DNA from: Luteolibacter arcticus
GTDB taxonomy: Bacteria; Verrucomicrobiota; Verrucomicrobiia; Verrucomicrobiales; Akkermansiaceae
Direction: 5' to 3'
DNA: 64,000 nt
Assembly (NCBI RefSeq): GCF_025950235.1
Contig: NZ_JAPDDT010000012.1
Coordinates: 1 to 64,000, forward strand
The translations under genes and the position numbers were made by a program. The notes beneath the pieces are model-generated. The model ran no database searches, was not told the origin of the DNA, and worked only from the letters and a program-made list of their open reading frames with translations. Of this stretch, positions 45,017-54,297 are shown in pieces. Position 1 is the first letter of the stretch. Every line of letters begins with the position of its first letter.

Positions 45017-45304
45017 TCAGATCGGTTTGTATCCGCAGTCTGACAGCCAGTTGATCGATTTCTTTCCCGATTCGCGCAAGTGCTGCACCGCGTCGGACCA
45101 CAGCGGCAGATTGAAATCGGCTTCAGCGATGGATCTTTTACGTCGACCCTCCTCGATGCTCAGGAAATGAACCTCTTCCGCGGAGTCGGTGTAGCTTCGG
45201 GCATTAAGGGTCACGCCTGAACTGGTGAATCGAAACAAATCGCATTCGTAATAGTATTCGTCTTGCTCGCTGCAATCGATCCCCCTCGTCACTTCGACTT
45301 CCAT
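45017..45304 (-). CDS. Small unknown protein
   Basis: 95 aa, family not recognised. It is acidic and mixed in composition (CSEQDEYYYECDLFRFTSSGVTLNAR is near the start), with a regular beta-rich first half and a helical end (LWSDAVQHLRESGKKSINWL). It is lower in G+C than its neighbours, which may indicate recent acquisition. It is convergent with the DUF1501 gene (15-bp gap). Confidence 0.6.
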   Translation of the reverse strand: MEVEVTRGIDCSEQDEYYYECDLFRFTSSGVTLNARSYTDSAEEVHFLSIEEGRRKRSIAEADFNLPLWSDAVQHLRESGKKSINWLSDCGYKPI

Positions 45305-45353
45305 CTCGGAACTGTTCTGAAATTGAAAAGACCTGCTGAAGCGGCTGAACTTC

Positions 45354-46433
45354 TCACAAGAACCTCGTCAGTCCGCGCACCGTGCCCTCATCCAGCCGCC
45401 GGACCAGTGCGGTGGTGAGCGCCACCAGATGCAGGTAGTCGTTCACGTCGATGATCGAGTTGTGCGAGTGAATGTAGCGGGCCGGCACGCCGAGCACCAC
45501 CGACGGGATGCCCTCGCCCGCGAGGTGGAAGGAACCGGCATCGGTGCCGCCGCTGCGGCGGACGGTGACCTGGTGGGGAATGCCTTCTTCCTTCGCGGTG
45601 GTGATTGCCAGCTCGGCGAGGCGGGGGTTCATGATGGCGCTCGGGTCGTAGAGGCGGATCTGCACGCCGCCGCCGAGACGGCCTTGGCTTTCCGAGCGGT
45701 TGAAGCCCGGCGTGTCGTCGGCCGGCGGGCCTTCGAGGATGATGGCGACGTCCGGGCGGGAGTGGACGGCGGCGGTTTTCGCGCCGCGTAGGCCGACTTC
45801 CTCCTGCACGGTGCCGCCGAGGAGGATCTTGTTCGGCCGGGCGGCGGCGGCGAGCTGCTGGCCCGACTGAATGGTGCCTGCCATGCCGACGCGGTTGTCG
45901 AAGGCCTTCGCCATAAACCAATCCTCGCGCTTCATCGGCGTGAAATCGGAAGCCGGTGCGATGGGATCCCCCAGCGAAATTCCGAAGTCGCCCTCCACCT
46001 CGGAGCGCGAGGTCGCGCCGACGTCGATGAACATCTGGTCGATGGTCATCACCTGGCGGCGCTGCGCCTCGGGCAGGAAATGCGGGGGCCTCGAGGCGAC
46101 CACGCCGGTGATCTTTTCACCCGAGCGGGTGCGGATTTCAACGCGCTGGGAAAGCAGGCTGTGCTCCCACCAGCCGCCGACCGGGAGGAACTGGAGAAAG
46201 CCATCGGGCGTGATGTTTTGCACCAGGAAGCCGACCTCGTCCATGTGACCGGCGACGAGCACGCGCGGTCCTTCCCCAGGCAGCTCGCAGAAGACGCAGC
46301 CGGAGCGGTCGGCGGAGAGCTCGCCGCAGTCTTCGAGCTCGTTGATGAAAATGGCGCGGACTTCGTCCTCATGGCCCGGCACCGAGTGGGCCTCCGTCAG
46401 TTCCTGTAGCAGGGAAATCGCCTTCGTTTTCAC
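45354..46433 (-). CDS. M42-family zinc aminopeptidase (FrvX/PepA-like)
   Basis: 359 aa, the normal length. These cytoplasmic enzymes form large tetrahedral dodecamers and remove N-terminal residues from peptides. Metal and catalytic residues can be read: His63 and Asp65 in VAGHMDEVG, Asp179 in KAFDNRVG, Glu211/Glu212 in GTVQEEVGLRGA, Glu234 in IILEGPPADDTPG and the last His in RYIHSHNSII. The substrate preference (acidic or other) cannot be read from the sequence. It is divergent from the LysR gene. Confidence 0.93.
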   Translation of the reverse strand: MKTKAISLLQELTEAHSVPGHEDEVRAIFINELEDCGELSADRSGCVFCELPGEGPRVLVAGHMDEVGFLVQNITPDGFLQFLPVGGWWEHSLLSQRVEIRTRSGEKITGVVASRPPHFLPEAQRRQVMTIDQMFIDVGATSRSEVEGDFGISLGDPIAPASDFTPMKREDWFMAKAFDNRVGMAGTIQSGQQLAAAARPNKILLGGTVQEEVGLRGAKTAAVHSRPDVAIILEGPPADDTPGFNRSESQGRLGGGVQIRLYDPSAIMNPRLAELAITTAKEEGIPHQVTVRRSGGTDAGSFHLAGEGIPSVVLGVPARYIHSHNSIIDVNDYLHLVALTTALVRRLDEGTVRGLTRFL

Positions 46434-46520
46434 GGGGCGAGGCTACCGGCCGCCATGCGGCGCGCAACCCGGATCGTGACAATCATGTGACCGCCGCGCC
46501 GCCACCTGCTAGAGGGGGGC

Positions 46521-47423
46521 ATGGAATTGCGGCAAGTGCAGTTGTTTCTCGCGGCGGCGGAGGAGGGGAGCATCACCGCGGCAGCGCGGAAGATGAACCT
46601 GACCCAGCCGGCGCTGAGCCGTCAGATCAAGGCGCTGGAGGAGGAGCTGGATGTGGAGCTTTTCACCCGCGGGGCGCACTCGGTGGCGCTCACCGCCGCG
46701 GGCCGGGTGCTGGTGGAGGAGGGGAAGAAGCTGGTGGAGCGGGCGGAGCGGGTCGTGAAGGCGGTGCGCGCGGAGTCGGCCGGCGAGCCGCTGCGGATCG
46801 GCTACGCCCCATCGCTGGCGGGGCCGCTGCTCGGCCTGGCGCTGGAGCGCTTTTCCCAAGTCCATCCCCGGGCGCGGGTGCAGCTTTACGACTGCTCCAG
46901 CGCGGAAATGCGGGAGGGGCTCCTGTCCGGGAAATTCGACGTGGTGGTGACCGTGCCATGGGAGGGTGACGCCGGGGCGGTCCAATGGACGCAGGTCCGC
47001 CAGCACCCGATGCGGCTGGCGGTTCCCATGTCGCACGCGTTCGCCGGGCGCGAAAAGGTGAAGCTTTCCGAACTGAACGGCCAGCGGCTGCTGCTGTTTT
47101 CCCGCACCGACTACCCGGAATACTGGCAGTCGGTGGCGCGGCTGTTCCGCGACCACGGGATCGACGCGAAGGTCGCCGGGGAATTCGACGGCGTGACCAG
47201 CCTGGGATCGGCGGTCGAGGCCGGGCTGGGGGTCGCCTTGATCGCCGCTGGCAGCCGCATCGAGCGGGTGGCGGTGCTGGGGCTCGACCCCGATCCGGAG
47301 CCGGTTTGCGTGTCAGCGGGATTTGCCGCGGGGAAGGAAACCTCGGCGGTTACCGCGGTATTTGTGGCGGAACTTCGGGCCGTGGCCGCAGAGGAAGAAA
47401 AATCCACGGGAAAACGCCAGTAA
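46521..47423 (+). CDS. LysR-family transcriptional regulator
   Basis: 300 aa, standard length. The N-terminal winged helix (LRQVQLFLAAAEEGSITAAA, MNLTQPALSRQIKALEEEL) is followed by a linker helix and the two-lobed effector domain (about 90-290: PLRIGYAPSLAGPLLGLALE; GLGVALIAAGS). LysR regulators usually act on a divergent gene, which here is the M42 peptidase (87-bp gap). The downstream pilin-like gene is 107 bp away and could also be a target. Confidence 0.95.
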   Translation: MELRQVQLFLAAAEEGSITAAARKMNLTQPALSRQIKALEEELDVELFTRGAHSVALTAAGRVLVEEGKKLVERAERVVKAVRAESAGEPLRIGYAPSLAGPLLGLALERFSQVHPRARVQLYDCSSAEMREGLLSGKFDVVVTVPWEGDAGAVQWTQVRQHPMRLAVPMSHAFAGREKVKLSELNGQRLLLFSRTDYPEYWQSVARLFRDHGIDAKVAGEFDGVTSLGSAVEAGLGVALIAAGSRIERVAVLGLDPDPEPVCVSAGFAAGKETSAVTAVFVAELRAVAAEEEKSTGKRQ

Positions 47424-47530
47424 CCTCCGCACCGTTTCCGACGGAAAACGAGCATCTGGCAAGGTTTCCGCTCCATTTGTTCACAAATTCTCGCTCGCGA
47501 AGTCCGCGTCTACGTTGTAACTACCTTTTC

Positions 47531-50500
47531 GTGACCGCATCACGCCGTCGCCGAATCACCATCCCCCGGGAACCTGCACGCGGGTTCGCGCTGGTGGCGT
47601 GCATGTTCATGATGGTGCTTTTGATGGTGCTTGGGCTGGGTCTCATGGGCCTCTCGACCATCGAATTGAGGCGCTCGACCCGCGATGAATATGCCGCGGT
47701 AGCGCGGGCCAATGCGCGGATGGCCTTGATCGCCGCGATCGGTCAATTGCAGGAAACCCTGGGCCCGGACCAGCGCGTGTCGGCCACTGCGGAAATCCTC
47801 GGCGAGGGGGTCAAGCAGCCGCACTGGACCGGGGTCTGGCGGACCCGCCAGGCCGACGGGAGCTCGTGGTTCACCCGGAACGATCTCGATGGGGGGCTTC
47901 ACGACGGCCGCGCTGCCCAGCAGGCAAAAGAGAAGGCGCTGGCATGGCTCATCAGTGGCGAGGGAGACCCGCAGGCCGATCTCAGCGGCGAGACGGTGTC
48001 CCTGATGAGCTCCGATACCAGCGGTCAAGCCCTGACCTCGACGGAGGAGGAGCCCTTGAAGGTGCCGCTGGTGAAGGTGGCGGAGAGAGGAAAACTTTCC
48101 GGACGCTACGGCTGGTGGACCGGCGATCTGGGCGTGCGTGCGAACATCGCGACGACCGATCCCCGTGCCGACGTCAGGGCCAGCCGCGAGTCGCCATCGG
48201 ACGGCGGCATGTTCCGGATGATGGCGGGGGCGGCGCCGGATGTGGCGATGATGGATGGTGCGAAGTCGTTGGAGAAGACGCACACCGAGCGCCTTGTCAG
48301 CGCCGGGACCGCGTCGCTCGCCATGGACGGACCGGAGTGGAGCCGGCAGCACGGCTTTGATTTCACGGTGGCTTCCAAGGGCGTGCTGGTGGATGTCGCG
48401 GAAGGCGGGCTGAAGCGCGACCTCACGGCGTATCTCACCGGCACCGGCGCGGAGCCGGAGTTGAACGGACGCCCGGGATTGTCGGACGACGATGCGCTCG
48501 CCGGCGGAGGATTGCCCGGCACCGGTGGTATCGCGGATTCCCGGCATCGCAAGACGGGACCGAGGTTTGGCGTGCTGCGTGACTGGGCCAAGCAAACGGT
48601 CCCCTTTGCCAAAGGGGAGGCCACGGCGCGGTCTTCGGAGATCGGAAACGGGGACGCCTCCACTTCCAAGAGTCTGGCACTGTCCAATGAACAGCCGGTG
48701 AAGCTTGCTGGAAACAAGCATGCCGATCTCCAGCCCATTCTCACCGAGGCAACGCTTTACACCCAGTTGAGCGCTTTCCAGCAGGAGCTGCAGCCGGGAA
48801 CCACTCGCGCCCAGTATCAACTCCGCTTTCTGCACTACCCCCGTGTGGTGTTGTGGAATCCCTACAACGTCGACCTCCAGACCGAGCGGGCGATCGTGAT
48901 GATCCAAGGCAATGGTCGCCAGGAGATGTGGACCCAGAACGCGCAGATGCTGGGCAATACCACTTTCACTTCGACCTCGCAGTGGCTTTCCTTTGAAGGG
49001 GGGCGTCTCCCTTACTCTGCCTTCTACGACCGCCCGAACATCATGGATTCGTCGGGCTATAACGACCCCTACCTCGGATCCTACTATTTCTCGATTCCCG
49101 CGACGAAATTCGGCCCTGGCGAATGTCTCGTATTCTCGCCGGCCAAGTCGGCCGAGTACGACTGCATCACTCCCTACAATAACGATACGAACTACAATCT
49201 GGATTCGAATGAACTCAGTTGTGAGGTCGCTCCCGATCCCTCGCGCTCCTACTACATTTCCGGTTCGGACATTGGCGGTGGTATCAGTTTCCTGCCGACT
49301 GCCTTCTGGTATGCACCGACCCCCTATCCCGGTTGGTCCCAAGGCGGTCGTTATGGAGTCGAAAACCAAGGCGACGATACCCGCGTGATTCTCAAGCGCG
49401 TGGGATCCACCAACGGCAAAATCCAATTCGAGAATTTCGACAAGTTCCCGCAGTTGTCGGTGCTTTCGGGTTCCTTGCAATTCGGTGCGGGACGCGAACC
49501 GCGGCTCGCTTGGAACACCAACGAGCGGATGCCGGTGCAGTTGCTTTCCCGGGTGAGTCCGAGGCCGACCATCGTGCCCAACGTCCGTACCCGGGAAGGA
49601 CTCCGGCTGCGTTGGTTCACCGAGCACCCGTCGAACCGTCTTGGTTCCGGCGCCTTGGCGGGCACTCCACACTTCGATGATGCCTTGTTGGCAAATTGGA
49701 ATCCACGGGCGACCTACATCGTGCGCTCGCCGTGGGAGAATGTGGGCGGAAGCCTGCCGGGCAATGGCAGCGCCGGGGGGCCGTGGTTCTTCGGGGCCTA
49801 CACCCGGGACCTGTTTGACCAAGCGGTCAGTTGGGACGAGCAGGCTCCGGTGCCACGCAATGGCCGCTATCACGGCAATCCATTCGGTCCGCCTCAGGAA
49901 GGTGCCGGTCGCTACGTGCTCTTCGATGTTCCGCGCAATGAAACCGGGGTGATCTCCCTGGCCCAGTTCCAGCATGCCAAGCTCTCGGAGCTGGTCTGGC
50001 ATCCGTCCTTCGCCGTCGCGAATTCGCTGGCGGACCCGCGCCTAGGCACCGGCGGGAATGGTGGCTTGAACCACACCGCGGCAGTCGCCGCCGACCAAAC
50101 GAGCGCTGGTTTCGGTGGCTTCCACGAAGACGATCTCGGCTGGTCGAGCGATTCCCAGCGCGCGAAAACCCGCAGCGAATGGGCGATGACCGCGCGCGCG
50201 ATCCTCGGCGACACGCCGGTGACGGACAACCTGGTGTATGACCTTTCCTTCGAGGCGAACCAGACGCTGTGGGATCGCTTCTTCCTATCGAGCGGCACCG
50301 AGCAGGAGAAGAAGCTGTTTGGTGATGATCCGCTGAAAGATCCGCTGCCGAATTCCCGCCTCCGTCCGGTCCCAGGGGCTCCCATCGACGTGGAGCGCCT
50401 GTCCGACTTCCACCGCGCGGCGTCCCAACTGATGGTCGATGGCGCTTTCAATGTGAACTCGACCCGGGTCGAAGCTTGGAAGGCATTGCTCGGTTCCTCG

Positions 50501-51190
50501 AAGATCACCGGTTATGGCTCCGGTGGCACGCCCTTCCCGCGGGTGCTCAATCCACCGGGGGAAGCATGGAAGACCGGCGATCAGGCGTGGGACGACAGCG
50601 CGTGGGATGGCTACCGCGAACTGACCGATGAGGAGATCCAGCGTTTGGCCGAAGCCATCGTCGCGGAGGTGAAATTGCGCGGGCCGTTCATTTCGATGGC
50701 CGACTTCGTGAACCGCCGGTTGGCGGAGAATGAGACCGGCAAGATGGGAGCACTGCAGGCGGCGATCGAGAAAGCCGGGCTGAATGCCACCCACGTCCAA
50801 GCCTACCGGCTCGACAACAGCAATTCACTGCCGAACTACCGGCATCCCGACAACCTGCGCGATGCCACCGGGCTGGAGCAGACGCTCAAGCCCGATTCGA
50901 AGGCATGGGGCGCGCCGTCCTACCTGACTCAGGCCGACGTGCTGCAAGTCATCGGCCCCGCGCTCTCGGCCCGCTCGGATACCTTCGTGATCCGCGCCTA
51001 TGGCGATTCGGTCGATGATGCTGGCAACGTGCAGGCCCGCGCGTGGTGCGAGGCCACCGTGCAGCGCACCCCCGAGCCGCTGGTGCCGGACGAAAGCGGC
51101 CTTGATTCGCTCGATGCGGGCAAGCCCGGTGATTTCGGCCGCCGTTTTGTGATCGTGTCCTTCCGCTGGCTTTCGCCCGCAGAGATCTGA
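47531..51190 (+). CDS. Verru_Chthon cassette protein A-like (prepilin-type N-terminus)
   Basis: 1219 aa from the GTG at 47531 (the first in-frame start that includes the whole leader). The N-terminus is prepilin/PilX-like: a positively charged leader, then ARGFALVACMFMMVLLMVLG followed by LGLMGLSTIELRRS. Family signatures are FLHYPRVVLWNPYNVDLQ in the middle and DTFVIRAYGDSVDDAGNVQA near the end (ARAWCEATVQRTPE). It is presumably processed by a prepilin peptidase and assembled in a type IV pilus-like or secretion complex. The companion B, C and D proteins of the cassette are absent; the next gene encodes an unrelated secreted protein. An internal ATG at 47603 would lose the leader. Confidence 0.8.
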   Translation: MTASRRRRITIPREPARGFALVACMFMMVLLMVLGLGLMGLSTIELRRSTRDEYAAVARANARMALIAAIGQLQETLGPDQRVSATAEILGEGVKQPHWTGVWRTRQADGSSWFTRNDLDGGLHDGRAAQQAKEKALAWLISGEGDPQADLSGETVSLMSSDTSGQALTSTEEEPLKVPLVKVAERGKLSGRYGWWTGDLGVRANIATTDPRADVRASRESPSDGGMFRMMAGAAPDVAMMDGAKSLEKTHTERLVSAGTASLAMDGPEWSRQHGFDFTVASKGVLVDVAEGGLKRDLTAYLTGTGAEPELNGRPGLSDDDALAGGGLPGTGGIADSRHRKTGPRFGVLRDWAKQTVPFAKGEATARSSEIGNGDASTSKSLALSNEQPVKLAGNKHADLQPILTEATLYTQLSAFQQELQPGTTRAQYQLRFLHYPRVVLWNPYNVDLQTERAIVMIQGNGRQEMWTQNAQMLGNTTFTSTSQWLSFEGGRLPYSAFYDRPNIMDSSGYNDPYLGSYYFSIPATKFGPGECLVFSPAKSAEYDCITPYNNDTNYNLDSNELSCEVAPDPSRSYYISGSDIGGGISFLPTAFWYAPTPYPGWSQGGRYGVENQGDDTRVILKRVGSTNGKIQFENFDKFPQLSVLSGSLQFGAGREPRLAWNTNERMPVQLLSRVSPRPTIVPNVRTREGLRLRWFTEHPSNRLGSGALAGTPHFDDALLANWNPRATYIVRSPWENVGGSLPGNGSAGGPWFFGAYTRDLFDQAVSWDEQAPVPRNGRYHGNPFGPPQEGAGRYVLFDVPRNETGVISLAQFQHAKLSELVWHPSFAVANSLADPRLGTGGNGGLNHTAAVAADQTSAGFGGFHEDDLGWSSDSQRAKTRSEWAMTARAILGDTPVTDNLVYDLSFEANQTLWDRFFLSSGTEQEKKLFGDDPLKDPLPNSRLRPVPGAPIDVERLSDFHRAASQLMVDGAFNVNSTRVEAWKALLGSSKITGYGSGGTPFPRVLNPPGEAWKTGDQAWDDSAWDGYRELTDEEIQRLAEAIVAEVKLRGPFISMADFVNRRLAENETGKMGALQAAIEKAGLNATHVQAYRLDNSNSLPNYRHPDNLRDATGLEQTLKPDSKAWGAPSYLTQADVLQVIGPALSARSDTFVIRAYGDSVDDAGNVQARAWCEATVQRTPEPLVPDESGLDSLDAGKPGDFGRRFVIVSFRWLSPAEI

Positions 51191-51201
51191 TAGTGACCGG
51201 C

Positions 51202-51963
51202 ATGAAGTTGTCGCTTGTCGCCGGTCTGGTCGCGTTGGCCTGCGGAATCCCGCTCGCCGCGCAGGAAGCCGAGCCGGCGAAGCCGCCCGTCGTGGCCGGT
51301 CGCCATGTGCGTTTTTTGCCCGTCGGTGACTTGCCGCCCTATCGGCAGGAGATTCGCAATGGTGTGGCCTACGAGCTTGAACCTCCCGCCGGCAGCATTC
51401 CCCCGCGGCAGGTGATGGTCGGCTTCGGGGAGGAGAAGAAGGACGCCGTGCCGCTGCTGTTAGGCCAGGTCACCCAGCCGCTGTCCGCGCCCGATGGCGA
51501 AGGCCCGATGCTGGTTCGCCGGCGCGACGATGCAGAGGACGCGGAGCCTTGGATGAAGGTGAACCGCCCCGAGACCGGTGACTTTCTGGTGCTGCTGTGG
51601 CGGGATTCCTCGAAGGGCGATTGGACGACCACCCGTTCGCTGGTGTTGCCGGATAGCGCTGAGGCCGCGCCCGCCGGCCGGGTCCGCATCGTCAATCTCT
51701 CGCCGGTGACGGTCGGCGTCGTATTCGGCGGCGAGCGGGTCAAGCTGGAGGCCGGCAAATTCTATCAGCGCGCCGTGCCGGTCGGGAAGGACACCGAGTT
51801 TCAGCTCGGCGCGGTGGACCGCGCCGGTGACCTGCAACGATTCCATTCCGGCTCGATTTTCCAGAATCCCGGCGAACGGAGTCTGGTGGTGATCTACCGC
51901 GCCGATGGCGTGCAGCCGCGCCGTCCGCTGAAGGCGGTGATTCATCGCGAGCCGGTGAAGTAG
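51202..51963 (+). CDS. Secreted protein of unknown function
   Basis: 253 aa from the ATG at 51202 (a GTG at 51193 is also in frame). It has a signal peptide (KLSLVAGLVALACGIPLAAQ) and then a beta-rich domain without recognised motifs. It begins 11 bp after the pilin-like gene ends, so the two are almost certainly co-transcribed. It may act in assembly or display of the pilin-like partner; this is only inferred from position. Confidence 0.75.
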   Translation: MKLSLVAGLVALACGIPLAAQEAEPAKPPVVAGRHVRFLPVGDLPPYRQEIRNGVAYELEPPAGSIPPRQVMVGFGEEKKDAVPLLLGQVTQPLSAPDGEGPMLVRRRDDAEDAEPWMKVNRPETGDFLVLLWRDSSKGDWTTTRSLVLPDSAEAAPAGRVRIVNLSPVTVGVVFGGERVKLEAGKFYQRAVPVGKDTEFQLGAVDRAGDLQRFHSGSIFQNPGERSLVVIYRADGVQPRRPLKAVIHREPVK

Positions 51964-52240
51964 GGTAAAGCTGGGAACGCGGAGGCTCCGGCCCGCAGAA
52001 GTAACCTTGCAGGCGGACACCGACGGGCGGGCCATCATGGAGATTCAAGGTAGTCTGCGGCGGTTCCGCGGTCTGCACCGACTGCCTTCACGCTCCGCCC
52101 AAGTCGTCGGAGACCCGGACTGCGCGCAGCCCTGCTGCCGCCCGATGCCAGCAGCCCTGCTGCGGGGAAATACCTGATTGAGCTTCCCCTCAGGCCAACA
52201 AACTCCGCCTCGTGTGTTTGGGCAGCGAGGGACCATTCAA

Positions 52241-52347
52241 GCCGGTCTGAAGACCGGCGCTCCCGGGACAAAGGCCCGCTGCGAGCCACGGGAAGAGGAA
52301 TGCCGTCAGGGACCGTTCAGCGGGCCAGCGGCCCGCGCCCCCAGCGA
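52241..52347. repeat. REP-like hairpins, family 3
   Basis: Two hairpin units in the same format: a GACC(A/G)TTCA lead, a perfect 7-bp stem and then GCGC/GCCC plus CCC. The first stem is GCCGGTC-TGAA-GACCGGC (52241-52258); the second is GCGGGCC-AGC-GGCCCGC (52320-52336). The second unit with its flanks (52311-52347) matches 19698-19734 at nearly every base. The rest of the 396-bp gap 51964-52359 contains short direct repeats (AGCCCTGCTGC twice near 52126-52160) and no gene. Confidence 0.75.
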
Positions 52348-52359
52348 CGCTTTACCACC

Positions 52360-52812
52360 TCACTCGCGATTTCGCGTGTCGATGACGATGGTCACCGGGC
52401 CGTCGTTCACCAGCGCGACCTTCATGTCCGCGGCGAAGCGGCCCTTGCCCACCGGCTTGCCGAGTTCTGCGCCGAGTGCCTCGCAGAAGCGCTCATAGAG
52501 CGGCTCCGAAATCTCCGGCCGGGCGGCGCGGATGAAGGAGGGGCGATTGCCCTTCTTCGTCGAGGCATGGAGCGTGAACTGGCTTACCACGATCGCCTCG
52601 CCACCGCAGTCCGTGAGAGCGAGATTCATCAGGCCGGCCTCGTCGGGGAAGATCCGCATCTTCGCGATCTTCGGCGCGAGCCAGGCGATGTCGTCGTCGC
52701 CATCGCCATCCTCGATGCCGAGCAAGACTAACAGGCCGGTGCCGATTGATGAAACGACCTCGCCATCGATCGTCACGGAGGCGGAAGAGACCCGTTGGAT
52801 GACGGCGCGCAT
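52360..52812 (-). CDS. dtd: D-aminoacyl-tRNA deacylase
   Basis: 150 aa, the expected length. The enzyme removes D-amino acids (and glycine from tRNA-Ala) mischarged on tRNAs in the cytoplasm. It is recognised from MRAVIQRVSSASVTIDGEVV at the start, the catalytic-loop motif VVSQFTLHAST (SQFTL with the conserved Thr) and the late NDGPVTIVIDT (usually NGPVT; one extra residue, Asp, in this copy). It is the last gene of the unit ldt-like/rhodanese/unknown/dtd, 14 bp behind the unknown gene. Confidence 0.95.
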   Translation of the reverse strand: MRAVIQRVSSASVTIDGEVVSSIGTGLLVLLGIEDGDGDDDIAWLAPKIAKMRIFPDEAGLMNLALTDCGGEAIVVSQFTLHASTKKGNRPSFIRAARPEISEPLYERFCEALGAELGKPVGKGRFAADMKVALVNDGPVTIVIDTRNRE

Positions 52813-52826
52813 GCCGGGTGGTGTTG

Positions 52827-53180
52827 CTATTGCGCCAAAGCGTGCAAGCGGGCGAAGAGCGATTTCAGGAAAGCGATCTCATCGGCGATCTCTTCCGGGA
52901 GCGCATTCGGGTGTTTCGTCATGTGCTTCTGGAAAGCTGCCATCGTCCGGCGTTCCAGATCCGCGATGTCCAGGTTCGTTGTGGCATAGCCACCGGTTCC
53001 CTCGCCCAAGGTGGCTAGGGCGTGTAGATGGGCAGCCAGATGGCCTAGAAAAATACCGTTTTTTTCTGACTCCCGCAGGCCGCCTTGGATCTCCTTGTCC
53101 AAGTCTTCAATGATCGAATCGTAGGCGGAGAATCCGATGTCGCTGACTGCGAGGGAGAAGCGGGTGGGGGGAACATCCAT
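52827..53180 (-). CDS. Unknown helical protein
   Basis: 117 aa, not recognised. It is mostly helical with DIADLERRTMAAFQKHMTKHPNALPEEIADEIAFLKSLF-like amphipathic segments in its second half (from about residue 69). There is no signal peptide. It lies 18 bp after the rhodanese gene and 14 bp before dtd, so it is in their operon; spacing is the only hint to its role. Confidence 0.65.
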   Translation of the reverse strand: MDVPPTRFSLAVSDIGFSAYDSIIEDLDKEIQGGLRESEKNGIFLGHLAAHLHALATLGEGTGGYATTNLDIADLERRTMAAFQKHMTKHPNALPEEIADEIAFLKSLFARLHALAQ

Positions 53181-53198
53181 GCGATCTCAGAAGGGGTC

Positions 53199-53540
53199 TC
53201 AATACACCGGCACCGACGGATCGATCTCCGCTGACCAGCGGTCGATGCCGCCGCTCATCGACCATGCTTCGGCGCCGCGTTGCCGCCAGTAGCTTGTCGC
53301 CCGCAGCGAGCGCATGCCGTGGTGGCAGTAGACGATGGCGGGCGTTTCCGGAGGCACGGCCTCGCCGAAGCGCGACAGCGGCACCAGCCGTGCGCCTTCG
53401 ATGCGGTTGAACCGCCACTCGTCATCCTCGCGGCAATCGATCAAGGCGATCTCGCCGCGTTGAATGGCCGGCAGCAGGTCAGCGACCTGCGCCGGCGTGA
53501 GTTCCATGCCCGTCTCCGGGTCGGGCAGCGTGCCGTTCAT
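53199..53540 (-). CDS. Rhodanese-like sulfurtransferase domain protein
   Basis: 113 aa, a single rhodanese domain, cytoplasmic. The active-site loop is VYCHHGMRSL with Cys72 in the catalytic position. ALIDCREDDEWRFNRIEGARLVPLS is the conserved first half. Single-domain rhodaneses accept sulfur as a Cys persulfide; the partner is unknown. Its ATG overlaps the stop of the L,D-transpeptidase gene by ATGA. Confidence 0.92.
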   Translation of the reverse strand: MNGTLPDPETGMELTPAQVADLLPAIQRGEIALIDCREDDEWRFNRIEGARLVPLSRFGEAVPPETPAIVYCHHGMRSLRATSYWRQRGAEAWSMSGGIDRWSAEIDPSVPVY

Positions 53541-54154
53541 CGCTCGACCGTGACCGGGGTACCGATGACGGCATTGTCGAAGAACTTCAGGGCCATCTTT
53601 TCGGGCATCCGCACACAGCCGTGGGAAGCGGCGTAGCCCGGCAGGTAGCCGGTGTGCATGCCCACGGCGGGCGCGAAGTTCAGGTAGTTGAACATCGGCG
53701 CGCCCTCGTAGTAGCAGCCCGGCGGGACCGGCTCATTGTGCGCCTCGGCATCGTCATCCACGATGCGGTCGGTGCCCTTTTCCTTGAAGACGCCGTAGCT
53801 GGAGGAGCGGTGGTACTTGTCCTTCTGGTTGACCTTGTAGGTGCCGGAGGGAGTGCCGCGGCCTTCCTTGCCGGTGGAGATACGCGACACGCCGGCGAGC
53901 TGGCCGCCCTTGTAGAAGAAGGCCTTTTGCTGGGTCAGATTGATCCGGATCGAGGCAGGCCCCGTGAGGTGGTCGCCGTCCCAGTAGGAGACGTCGTCGG
54001 GGATCGGGCTGGATTTCCAGTCATGCTCGCGCTTCTGGTTGTAGCCAGCCATATAGCGCGACTCACCGCGCATGCTGGACATGGAGTTGTCGAGGTCGAC
54101 ACACGAAGTGACGACGAGGGGAACAAGGGCTGAAATGGCGATGCAGGCTCTCAT
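53537..54154 (-). CDS. L,D-transpeptidase (YkuD domain) lipoprotein
   Basis: 205 aa. A lipoprotein-like signal ends in LVVTSC, so it is probably anchored to a membrane. The YkuD domain (about 65-205) starts with IRINLTQQKAFFYKGGQL and carries the catalytic motif HTGYLPGYAASHGCVRMP with Cys180 and His178. Such enzymes make 3-3 cross-links in peptidoglycan or attach proteins to it. First gene of the four-gene unit; divergent from the FmdB-type gene. Confidence 0.93.
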   Translation of the reverse strand: MRACIAISALVPLVVTSCVDLDNSMSSMRGESRYMAGYNQKREHDWKSSPIPDDVSYWDGDHLTGPASIRINLTQQKAFFYKGGQLAGVSRISTGKEGRGTPSGTYKVNQKDKYHRSSSYGVFKEKGTDRIVDDDAEAHNEPVPPGCYYEGAPMFNYLNFAPAVGMHTGYLPGYAASHGCVRMPEKMALKFFDNAVIGTPVTVER

Positions 54155-54297
54155 GGTGATTCGGTTGCGCGGACTATAAACCGCGAAACCCCCTACGGGT
54201 CAAGGACCGGGGCGACGATCTCGATCCGGCGAGCCCCCGCGATCCCTAGGGTTCCGGGACTTGCGCCCCGGCGCTGGCATGCTATGGGTGCCGCCCC

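Noticed and set aside
46985..47530. Extending the pilin-like protein upstream to 46985
   Set aside because: That extension lies inside the LysR gene in another frame and would bury the prepilin leader; the GTG at 47531 fits better.
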